From Flavobacterium caeni (GTDB taxonomy: Bacteria; Bacteroidota; Bacteroidia; Flavobacteriales; Flavobacteriaceae): 64,000 nucleotides of DNA. Both the position numbers and the translations under genes were made by a program. The notes beneath the pieces were generated by a model. The model was not told where the DNA came from, did no database searches, and saw only the letters and a program-made list of their open reading frames with translations. Positions 36,693 to 42,818 of this stretch are shown here, piece after piece. Where the stretch lies: assembly GCF_900101895.1 (NCBI RefSeq), contig NZ_FMVF01000005.1, positions 66,463 through 130,462 on the forward strand, in the 5' to 3' direction. Every line of letters starts with the position of its first letter. Position 1 is the first letter of the stretch.

Positions 36693-37265
36693 TTACTTTT
36701 GGATCAGTCGTTTGCGCAGCCTGCTCAGCGATTGCGGCGTGAGTCCCAGGTAACTCGCCAATTGATGTTGGGGTACGCGTTGCAGCAGCGCGGGACGGTT
36801 TTCGACCAGCGACAGGTAGCGCTCCTCTGGCGTCGAATTCTTGAATTCGTCGAATTCCGTCTTGGTTTTGGCGGCCAATTGTTCAGACATGACGCGGCAC
36901 AGGCTTTCGAAACGCGGGAATCTTGCAAAGGCTTCGGCGTTGTTTTTTTCGTTGCCTATCAAAAGCACCGTGTCTTCCTCGCAAGAGATCGTGTAGGCCG
37001 AAGGCGAGCCGTCTATGATGCAAACGGGGGTCAGGCTCTCGAGTTCGGTATAGAACTCGGTGGTTCTTTGTACGCCGTCTTTGAGGTAATAACGCCTCAG
37101 GCAACCCTTCAATACAAAATAGAAATCCTTTGATTTTTTGCCTTCCTCGAGCAAGATGGTCCCTTTCTTAAACGACTGGATCAGGCTTAAGTCCCTGATG
37201 ATTTGTTTTTCGTCGTCCGAAAGGTCTATGTGGTGGGCAAGGTAGTCGAATAGGATTTTTTCCAT
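36693..37265 (-). CDS. Crp/Fnr family transcriptional regulator
   Basis: The 190-residue protein has a cyclic-nucleotide-binding-like jelly roll (about 20-110, with KKGTILLEEGKKSKDFYFVLKGCLRRYY) and a C-terminal winged helix (QHQLASYLGLTPQSLSRLRKRL). The start at 37265 (MEKILFDYLAHHI) is favoured because longer in-frame starts add sequence without family match. The binding pocket lacks the canonical cAMP RxS arrangement by eye, as is usual in Bacteroidota paralogues. Its target genes are not evident. Confidence 0.9.
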   Translation of the reverse strand: MEKILFDYLAHHIDLSDDEKQIIRDLSLIQSFKKGTILLEEGKKSKDFYFVLKGCLRRYYLKDGVQRTTEFYTELESLTPVCIIDGSPSAYTISCEEDTVLLIGNEKNNAEAFARFPRFESLCRVMSEQLAAKTKTEFDEFKNSTPEERYLSLVENRPALLQRVPQHQLASYLGLTPQSLSRLRKRLIQK

Positions 37266-37319
37266 GGGTTTGCTGGCGTGGGAATTGGGTTCAAAGGTAT
37301 TAAAATTTAGTGTTGTTGC

Positions 37320-37605
37320 CGCGGGCTTACTTTTGTTGCCAGACAAAAGTAGCAAAAATGCCCAGCGCAAGACCTTTCGGCGGCCTGCTAGCTTTCAATG
37401 GCTAAATTAAAAGAACTCGCTTCGCCCAAACAGCTTTTAATTTTGCGCCATCTTCGAACGGGGCCAACGCGCCTCCTGGCTCCTTCGCTAAAACAGTCCA
37501 CCGGACTGTTTCTTGACGCTCGGCCCTGCTCGCTGGCGCAGCGCAAAAACGGTCCTCGCTTAGAACGTTTATGGTGGCGGTTGTGTCCATCATCACGTAG
37601 CAGCC
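37320..37605. repeat. Dispersed structured repeat, copy 2
   Basis: This noncoding stretch matches copy 1 at 30302-30720, including the GCGCCATCTTCGAACGGGGC block, the hairpin AACAGTCC/GGACTGTT (37494-37512), and one CTGGCGCAGCGCAAAAA unit at 37532. The first hairpin changes a T-A pair in copy 1 (30314/30335) to A-T here (37329/37350), a compensatory change that favours structure. It fills most of the 419-bp gap between the Crp/Fnr gene and the next gene. Confidence 0.8.
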
Positions 37606-37640
37606 GCGGCCGCGAATTGATTGTTTTTTCTACAAAATAA

Positions 37641-37667
37641 AAACGGACAACTTTAAGTTGTCCGTTT
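37641..37667 (-). terminator. Bidirectional-looking terminator
   Basis: AAACGGACAACTT and AAGTTGTCCGTTT form a perfect palindrome with T-rich flank on the minus strand (TTTATTTT). It lies 18 bases past the stop of the coiled-coil gene at 37685. Confidence 0.85.
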
Positions 37668-37684
37668 CGTTTTCCGCGGGTGGT

Positions 37685-38113
37685 TTAGTTCGGCGGTTGG
37701 GAAATGATGGCCGTTTTGCGGGCGTCGATGGCGGCGATGAAGCCGTCGACTTCTGCGATTTCGCCATTGGTGCGTTCGATGTCCATTTCCTTGCCGAGCA
37801 ACGCCACGGTGCCCGAGGTCTCTCTGCGGTTCTCGAGCGTGAACTTCCGGAACTCGAGACGGGTCTTGCGGTCCTTGGTGTCTTCCCTGACCTGGCCTTC
37901 GGGCAATGTCGCCAGGACGGTTTCGACGGCCGCGAGTTCGGCGATCACGCCTTGCAGTTCGGCGTCGATCGCAATCGAGGATTCGGCAAATTTTTCCCTC
38001 AATCGTTCGTCAGAAAGCCGTTTGAAATCCAAATCGGCTTTTTCTTTGGCGGCCAGCGCGAGCAATACGTCGCAGTCGGCTACCAGGGTCAGGTTTTGTA
38101 CAGAGTACGTCAT
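37685..38113 (-). CDS. Coiled-coil protein of unknown function
   Basis: The 142-residue protein has no signal peptide. It is rich in Ala, Glu, Lys and Leu with a heptad-like pattern from residue 15 to 135 (ALAAKEKADLDFKRLSDERL, AELQGVIAELAAVETVLATL, ENRRETSGTVALLGKEMD), predicting a long helical hairpin. Similar proteins occur in flavobacteria, but I cannot name a family. Its upstream region holds the 10-bp-spaced GACC repeats at 38197-38240, so it may be subject to specific regulation. Confidence 0.75.
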   Translation of the reverse strand: MTYSVQNLTLVADCDVLLALAAKEKADLDFKRLSDERLREKFAESSIAIDAELQGVIAELAAVETVLATLPEGQVREDTKDRKTRLEFRKFTLENRRETSGTVALLGKEMDIERTNGEIAEVDGFIAAIDARKTAIISQPPN

Positions 38114-38196
38114 GATGATAATGAATTTGGTTAACGTTCCTTACTTTAAGGATTCCCGTCGAAAGTAGCGCGGTAGCCCGAGGCGTGCAAAAAAGC

Positions 38197-38240
38197 GACC
38201 GGAAACGACCGAAAACGACCCGTTATGACCCGGTTCGACC
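38197..38240. promoter_or_regulatory. Five GACC half-sites at exact 10-bp spacing
   Basis: GACC occurs at 38197, 38207, 38217, 38227 and 38237, with similar A/C-rich spacers (GGAAAC, GAAAAC, CGTTAT, CGGTTC). One-helical-turn spacing puts all sites on one face of the DNA, as in cooperative direct-repeat operators. It lies 84 bp upstream of the coiled-coil gene start on the minus strand and downstream of the 62-residue gene. Confidence 0.5.
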
Positions 38241-38281
38241 ACGCCGAATTTAGCGCCATCGCCCGGACGGTTTTCATCGCC

Positions 38282-38316
38282 AAAAAAAAAAAAAAAACGC
38301 CCCGAAGGACGCTTTT
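38282..38316 (-). terminator. Terminator with UUCG tetraloop and long T-run
   Basis: On the minus strand AAAAGCGTCC pairs with GGGCGTTTTT (two G-U pairs) around TTCG, followed by a T-run (16 A residues on the plus strand, 38282-38297). It starts one base after the stop of the 62-residue gene. Confidence 0.88.
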
Positions 38317-38505
38317 CTATTTGATGTACACCCGAACCAATTCGGGCCTTATGCGCATGTACTCGCAAAACTCGTGTATCGTGATCGGGATGTCGGCGGG
38401 TTTGCCCATCTTGTCCCTGATCTTGTGCATCAGGCGGTAGCACGCTTTCTCGCTTTTGCCCGTCAGCAACTGCAGGTCTTTGTTGTAAAGGATGATTCGC
38501 TCCAT
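38317..38505 (-). CDS. Small putative DNA-binding protein
   Basis: The 62-residue protein (MERIILYNKDLQLLTGKSEK ... FCEYMRIRPELVRVYIK) has two predicted helices with a GKSEKACYRLMHKIRDKMGK turn that resembles a small helix-turn-helix, as in proteins found many times in flavobacterial genomes. Function is unknown. It is followed at once by a strong terminator and preceded by the XRE/membrane-protein pair, with which it may be co-transcribed. Confidence 0.7.
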   Translation of the reverse strand: MERIILYNKDLQLLTGKSEKACYRLMHKIRDKMGKPADIPITIHEFCEYMRIRPELVRVYIK

Positions 38506-38544
38506 AAGGATGTGATTTTGATAAATTGGTGAAACGGCGCTGCG

Positions 38545-38745
38545 TCAATCGGTGTCTTCGAGCTGGAACAACGATTCGACGGGCACCTTGAAGTGCCGTG
38601 CGATCTTGAGCGCGAGCACCGTACTGGGCGCATACTTGTTCTTTTCCATCGCGTTGATGGTTTGCCGCGTGACCTGTACGGCCTGCGCGAGGTCTTCCTG
38701 GGTCATGTCGTGCATGGCACGGTATACCTTAAGCGTGTTCTTCAT
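38545..38745 (-). CDS. XRE-family helix-turn-helix regulator
   Basis: The 66-residue protein is almost entirely one HTH_3 domain: MKNTLKVYRAMHDMTQEDLA, QAVQVTRQTINAMEKNKYAP and KIARHFKVPVESLF. It belongs to the small YozG/Cro-like type that often controls a neighbouring membrane protein. Its start at 38745 lies 17 bases inside the 3' end of the upstream membrane-protein gene, so the two are translationally coupled. The longer in-frame start at 38778 would deepen this overlap and lacks family support. Confidence 0.9.
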   Translation of the reverse strand: MKNTLKVYRAMHDMTQEDLAQAVQVTRQTINAMEKNKYAPSTVLALKIARHFKVPVESLFQLEDTD

Positions 38746-39211
38746 CGGTGGCCCATTTACGGTTTTGGTACAACGCATACTCGAACCGCGCGATAAACAG
38801 CACCAGCACGGTAAACATGTTCAGCGGCAACACCATCAAAAAGGCCGTGCCGTAAACGGTCAGGAACGCCAACAGCAGCAAGCCATAATTGACCAGAACG
38901 GCCCAAAGCAAGCTCGACAGCCGCAGTTGCGCCACATATTCGTCTTCCTCTTTTTCGCGCGAGAAGGCGACCAACAACCCGCCGATGATGGTCAGGCTGC
39001 CCGCCAGCGTATAGGTGATTTCGGCCTTGACGAGCGTAAAATACCGCGAGGGTGACAACAGCCCGTCGGAAACCACCGACGGCAACGTCAGCCGCCATCC
39101 CAACAAATGGTCGTGTACCGTGAGCGCCAACAAACCGACGATGAGCGCCGGTACAAACAACAGCCAACCGATCCTCTTGTAACGGTACGGCAATAACAGT
39201 GGTGTTTTCAT
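38729..39211 (-). CDS. Four-helix membrane protein partnered with an XRE regulator
   Basis: The 160-residue protein has four hydrophobic segments (about 14-32, 63-83, 101-120, 125-145) and a charged loop REKEEDEYVAQLRL. Pairs of a small XRE regulator and a membrane protein like this occur widely in Firmicutes and Bacteroidota; their function is not known to me. The start MKTPLLLPYRYKRIGWL is the first Met that precedes the first membrane segment. Confidence 0.8.
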   Translation of the reverse strand: MKTPLLLPYRYKRIGWLLFVPALIVGLLALTVHDHLLGWRLTLPSVVSDGLLSPSRYFTLVKAEITYTLAGSLTIIGGLLVAFSREKEEDEYVAQLRLSSLLWAVLVNYGLLLLAFLTVYGTAFLMVLPLNMFTVLVLFIARFEYALYQNRKWATDEEHA

Positions 39212-39376
39212 ATCTCAAAATTTTAGATTCGTCCAAATGTATAGTTTATTTTACATTTAGACAAGAATATTGGATATTTTGTTTAGAATATTTTCCGTAG
39301 GCACCGCAAGCCCATGTGTTATGTGCCATTTTCGAGACGGTATCGCGTCAATCGAAAAATTTATTATCTTTGGAAT

Positions 39377-39568
39377 ATGACAACTGTTCAAATTAAAAAA
39401 GAAATCAATAAAGTGTTGGATCAAGTTCCAGAAAAACTTCTTGTAGATATTTTAGATTTAATAAAGGAAGTTCAATCTGATAAATCTTCAAACCCAAACA
39501 CTTTGACATCAAATTTCAAGAAAATTCTTTCTGAAGATAGCGACGTACTTCATAAACTTGCTCAATGA
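39377..39568 (+). CDS. Antitoxin of a Doc/Fic-type toxin-antitoxin pair
   Basis: The 63-residue protein starts at 39377 (MTTVQIKKEINKVLDQVPEK) and is mostly helical. Its size, charge, position immediately upstream and four-base ATGA overlap with the toxin fit an antitoxin, although it does not look like Phd. A TATCTTTG box (39365-39372) only four bases before the start would give an almost leaderless mRNA. The product is inferred from context rather than from a recognised domain. Confidence 0.75.
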   Translation: MTTVQIKKEINKVLDQVPEKLLVDILDLIKEVQSDKSSNPNTLTSNFKKILSEDSDVLHKLAQ

Positions 39569-39939
39569 TTTCTTTAAAAGAAGTTGAAATTATCCACAAC
39601 ATCTTAATCGATAAATTTGGCGGAAGTAAAGGAATCCGAGATTTAGGATTATTGGAATCGGCGTTGGCTAGACCTTTCGCAACTTTTGACAATAATGATT
39701 TATATCCAAATCCAGTCGATAAAGCGGCTGCAATTTTGGAAAGCATAGCCATTAATCATCCGTTTATTGACGGAAACAAGCGAACCGCTTACACATTAAT
39801 GCGGTTAATTTTATTGGAATATCAATTCGATATAATGGCAAGTCAAGACGAAAAATATGATCTAGTCATTTTAGTGAGCACTGGAGATTATAGATTTGAT
39901 GAAATCAAAAATTGGATTGAATTAAATCTTGAAAAATAA
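39565..39939 (+). CDS. doc: Death-on-curing (Doc) family toxin, Fic fold
   Basis: The 124-residue protein has the Fic core HPFIDGNKR (residues 65-73) and the Doc-specific N-terminal GGSKGIRDLGLLESALARP. Doc-type Fic proteins phosphorylate elongation factor EF-Tu, whereas classic Fic proteins AMPylate targets; the short length and motif favour Doc. The start overlaps the antitoxin stop. The pair is AT-rich and flanked by attC-like cores, which suggests recent arrival. Confidence 0.93.
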   Translation: MISLKEVEIIHNILIDKFGGSKGIRDLGLLESALARPFATFDNNDLYPNPVDKAAAILESIAINHPFIDGNKRTAYTLMRLILLEYQFDIMASQDEKYDLVILVSTGDYRFDEIKNWIELNLEK

Positions 39940-39944
39940 AACGG

Positions 39945-40072
39945 CTCATAACCGCCGTTTCAAGCCATTGCGGAGATTTTCGTCGTCGGAAATCTTATTT
40001 CACGAAAAGATTATCTTCGGCAAACTCAATCCGCTTTGAACCGCAACCGCGTGAAGCGGCCTAACGTTATAC
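39945..40072. repeat. attC-like imperfect palindrome
   Basis: GCCGTTTCAAGCCATTGCGG (39954-39973) matches the reverse complement of the segment ending at 40060 (CCGCAACCGCGTGAAGCGGC) at 15 of 20 positions. AATCTT further in pairs with AAGATT. The outer ends are CTCATAAC and GTTATAC. Size (about 125 bases), long imperfect stem and RYYYAAC-like/GTT cores fit a folded single-strand integron recombination site. The 3' core contains the stop codon of the leftward HTH gene. Confidence 0.5.
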
Positions 40073-40591
40073 ATCACCACGCAAGCGCGCCATGTCCTTT
40101 ATTTTTTGTTCCAGAAGCTTTTTTTCATAAACCAGGAGTTCGCGTTTGATCTCGAAGTCGATGCCCATCTTTACGTAGTCATCGTTTGCCGATGCCTTGC
40201 GCGCCGGAACCGCCAGCGGCCTGTCGTTGTTTTTGCGTTGCGCGTTGCGCGCCTTGACAAAGTCTACCACACGCCCCGCATGCAGGGAAGCGTTATGTTT
40301 CTTTTCGAGCGCCTTGGTCTTTTTCTCGAGCAACAATTGTTGGTATTGGTTTTCGCGCAGCAGGGCTTCGAGGTGGTGACGCTCGGTGTCGTGCGCGTTA
40401 CTTTGCTTTTGTACAGTTTGCGGTGCGTTGGCGTGCAGCAGCAGTTCGGACAGGAGCTGGGCGGCGTGGTGGGGGAGGTTGCGGTGGCCGCATTCGTACA
40501 TGGAGTATTGGCCACGGGTTACGTTGAGCAGCATGGCCATGTCCTGTTGTGAAAGGCCGAGCAGGGTGCGGAGGGAGTTTTGTTTTTTCAT
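40067..40591 (-). CDS. HTH regulator with C-terminal coiled coil
   Basis: Starting at 40591 (MKKQNSLRTLLGLSQQDMAM) the 174-residue protein has an XRE-like helix-turn-helix (about 6-50: GLSQQDMAMLLNVTRGQYSM) and then long charged helices (HHLEALLRENQYQQLLLEKK, FEIKRELLVYEKKLLEQKI), which predict a coiled-coil oligomer. Base composition matches the chromosome rather than the AT-rich neighbours. Its stop codon overlaps the attC-like core. The promoter region is packed with GTTGCAA motifs that recur on the far side of the restriction island, so it may bind them; this is inference. Confidence 0.8.
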   Translation of the reverse strand: MKKQNSLRTLLGLSQQDMAMLLNVTRGQYSMYECGHRNLPHHAAQLLSELLLHANAPQTVQKQSNAHDTERHHLEALLRENQYQQLLLEKKTKALEKKHNASLHAGRVVDFVKARNAQRKNNDRPLAVPARKASANDDYVKMGIDFEIKRELLVYEKKLLEQKIKDMARLRGDV

Positions 40592-40644
40592 AATGATGGG
40601 TGTTGCAATTTTGCGATGAGCAAATATTTTGCCACGGGTGTTTT

Positions 40645-40694
40645 GTTGCAAGTATTTTGTTGCGGAATTTTTGCAACGGTGGATTTGCAACTGT
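40645..40694 (-). repeat. Left inverted copy of a 50-bp GTTGCAA-rich repeat
   Basis: Read on the minus strand, this sequence starts CAGTTGCAAATCCACCGTTG and matches 46881-46930 on the plus strand at 40 of 50 ungapped positions. It contains two GTTGCAA, one GCAAC and one TTGCAAC at the same spacings in both copies. It lies in the upstream region of the HTH gene and just left of the restriction island. The remainder of the 340-bp gap (40695-40931) holds no supported gene. Confidence 0.75.
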
Positions 40695-40931
40695 TCTTTT
40701 TAAATGGATATTGACGTTTTTTCGGGTAAAAAAGACATATATGGAGATTTTTAGACTCGCGTCGTCAACCACTTTACTGGGAATCAATAAAATTATGAAG
40801 AATAAATTTCTAAGAGGTACCTACCGCGCAATGTTTTATTATTAATATATTAGCAGTCGGTGGGAGCGCAAAGTATTTGTGGATTAGCAGCACACTTAGC
40901 AATTATTTTAAAATTATAATAAACTCTCTAA

Positions 40932-42539
40932 TTGAAGCATATTGAATTGTTTGCCGGGTGTGGCGGAATGAGTTTGGGGCTTGGAAGATCAGGTTTCGAA
41001 ATATTTTTTGCGAATGAATTGTCACCAATGGCTGGTGAAACATTCGCCTATAATATCTTAAACGAGGATATCGAAAAATGTGTAGCGGAAGGGAAGACGC
41101 CCACAAGTACGTTGTGGATTAAGAGTAATTTTAAGAATTTAAAAGAACGTCTTAATGAGAATCCACTCTCGACGCGCGAAGGGAAATTTTCGGATCTCAA
41201 TTTTAAAGTTGATTTAAATAAGAAGCTTTTAATCGGAAATATTGACGACCTCCTAGAATTTTTTATACAACAACCTAAATTGATAGAGAGTCTGAAAAAA
41301 AAGGATATAGATCTGATGTCGGGAGGACCTCCATGCCAAAGTTTCAGTTTGGCGGGTAAACGAGAAAAAAATAATGAAAAAAATCAACTTCCGTTGTCTT
41401 TTTCAAGATTCGCAGGACTAATTAAGCCAAAAGCTATATTGTTGGAAAATGTCAAGGGAATCACATCCCCATTTATGGAAGATGGAGAAAAGTTTTTTGC
41501 TTGGCTGGAAGTCTCTAAGGCCTTTGCGTTAGAAGGGTTTGTTCCAATATGTATGATGCTAAACTCGAAATATTTTGGAGTCGCTCAAAATAGACCGAGA
41601 TTTATCCTAATTGCATATAGGGAAGATGTTTTCAGGGAAATTTACAAAAGGAATAAGGATAATAAAGTATTGAGCCTGTCTCAGGAATTTTATGAAAAAA
41701 CGGCATTAAACCGAAACTCTCCAGAAAATATTGGAATTAAAGAGTTTAAATATTATGATATCGAGACAAGCCCGGATTTATTTGATGGGATAATATTGCC
41801 GAAGCTAACGCATAGTGAGCGTCAATTCGTACACGCTGGTGAAGCTATCAATGATATTAGAAAAACTCGTCTAGCATATACGATTAATCATACGCCAGGG
41901 AAATATGCTTGTTCAATAAATGATTTGTTTTATAAGGAAATGCCATTTAAATCGACGATAAAGAATCATGAGCCAAGAAAACACGATTTTACAGTCGAGG
42001 CTAGATTTAGATTTTATCAAGTAATTGAACAGTTCCAGAATGGATTAAAAAAAGGAGCCGTCGACTTATTTACAGGGAAAAATGTTTCCAAAGAGTTGCA
42101 GAAAGAACTAATCGAGGAATTTACTCACTATTCGCTTCTTTTCAAAGATAAGAAAGGAAGAAAAGTCTTAATGTTTCCTGATAAGATATCCGAGGTCGAG
42201 GAATTAATAAAGTCGATTCCAACAAAGAAACATTCTCAACGGTCTTTACGAGAATTTGAACCAGCTCCAGCGCAACTTACTATTCCGGATGATCTATGTC
42301 ATTACGATTCAGAGGAATTGAGAACCTTAACGGTCCGAGAGATGGCGAGATTCCAATCATTTCCAGATTGGTATGAATTTAAATCCAAAGTCACGACTGG
42401 AGGCAGTATGAGAAAGTTTCAGGTTCCACAATATACTCAGGTTGGTAATGCAGTTCCGCCTTTATTGGCGTATCGTATTGGAGAAACAATAAGAAACACT
42501 TTACTTTCGATAAAAGATGGCAAGAGTAACAAGAACTAA
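40932..42539 (+). CDS. DNA (cytosine-5-)-methyltransferase, TTG start
   Basis: The 535-residue enzyme has C5-methyltransferase motif I (LFAGCGGMSLGLG), motif IV GGPPCQSFS with catalytic Cys135, motif VI ENVKG (Glu172), motif VIII QNRPRFILIAYR, and motif X QVGNAVPPLLAYRIG, with a target-recognition region between VIII and the end. The start must be the TTG at 40932: an in-frame stop lies directly before it, and the next Met (residue 13) falls inside motif I. It overlaps the following gene by 23 bases. The recognition sequence cannot be read. It presumably protects host DNA against the helicase-nuclease downstream. Confidence 0.95.
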   Translation: MKHIELFAGCGGMSLGLGRSGFEIFFANELSPMAGETFAYNILNEDIEKCVAEGKTPTSTLWIKSNFKNLKERLNENPLSTREGKFSDLNFKVDLNKKLLIGNIDDLLEFFIQQPKLIESLKKKDIDLMSGGPPCQSFSLAGKREKNNEKNQLPLSFSRFAGLIKPKAILLENVKGITSPFMEDGEKFFAWLEVSKAFALEGFVPICMMLNSKYFGVAQNRPRFILIAYREDVFREIYKRNKDNKVLSLSQEFYEKTALNRNSPENIGIKEFKYYDIETSPDLFDGIILPKLTHSERQFVHAGEAINDIRKTRLAYTINHTPGKYACSINDLFYKEMPFKSTIKNHEPRKHDFTVEARFRFYQVIEQFQNGLKKGAVDLFTGKNVSKELQKELIEEFTHYSLLFKDKKGRKVLMFPDKISEVEELIKSIPTKKHSQRSLREFEPAPAQLTIPDDLCHYDSEELRTLTVREMARFQSFPDWYEFKSKVTTGGSMRKFQVPQYTQVGNAVPPLLAYRIGETIRNTLLSIKDGKSNKN

Positions 42540-42816
42540 AGGAGGTGAGAAAAATACCAAGTCGGGTCAAAAGTGGACCAGAGACGAACTTGGAAAAGTT
42601 TTACAATTATACTTGAATGATAGGCAGTTAAAAGTGCATGAATCAAATATTACGATTCAAAATTTGGCTGAAGAATTAGGGCGAACAACGCGAAGCGTTG
42701 AAGCCCAACTGCTAATGTTTCGTAATTTAGATAAATTTGGATTTTATGGTTACGGTAACATGAATAAGATATGCCGAGAACTATGGTCCGAATATATTGA
42801 TAGCTCAATAAAATAA
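42517..42816 (+). CDS. Small putative DNA-binding protein of the restriction island
   Basis: This 99-residue protein overlaps the methyltransferase gene by 23 bases and stops two bases before the GHKL ATPase gene. A basic N-terminus (MARVTRTKGGEKNTKSGQKW) precedes WTRDELGKVLQLYL and IQNLAEELGRTTRSVEAQLLMFRNLD. That pattern resembles the N-terminal helical DNA-binding module of some HNH restriction enzymes (WTREEL ... LGRTPSAV in my memory). It has no nuclease residues. It could be a control protein, a specificity subunit or a recruiter for the ATPase. Function is inference. Confidence 0.75.
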   Translation: MARVTRTKGGEKNTKSGQKWTRDELGKVLQLYLNDRQLKVHESNITIQNLAEELGRTTRSVEAQLLMFRNLDKFGFYGYGNMNKICRELWSEYIDSSIK

Positions 42817-42818
42817 GT

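Larger units (their letters stand above)
39319..40066 (+). mobile_element. Integron-like gene cassette carrying a Doc-type toxin-antitoxin pair
   Basis: The stretch holds only the antitoxin and toxin genes plus a roughly 120-bp 3' region that folds like an attC site. The left edge has GTTATGTG (39318-39325), and the attC-like 5' end has CTCATAAC (39945-39952), complementary to it at seven of eight positions, as expected when a circular cassette inserts at a G/TT core. The right edge reads CCTAACGTTATAC. No integron integrase is in the window, so this would be a lone cassette. Base composition is more AT-rich than the genes to its left. Confidence 0.5.

Noticed and set aside
40740-40844. A 34-codon open frame (starts MEIFRLASSTTLL) before the methyltransferase
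   Set aside because: It is too short to judge, has no ribosome-binding or motif support, and lies in an AT-rich region.
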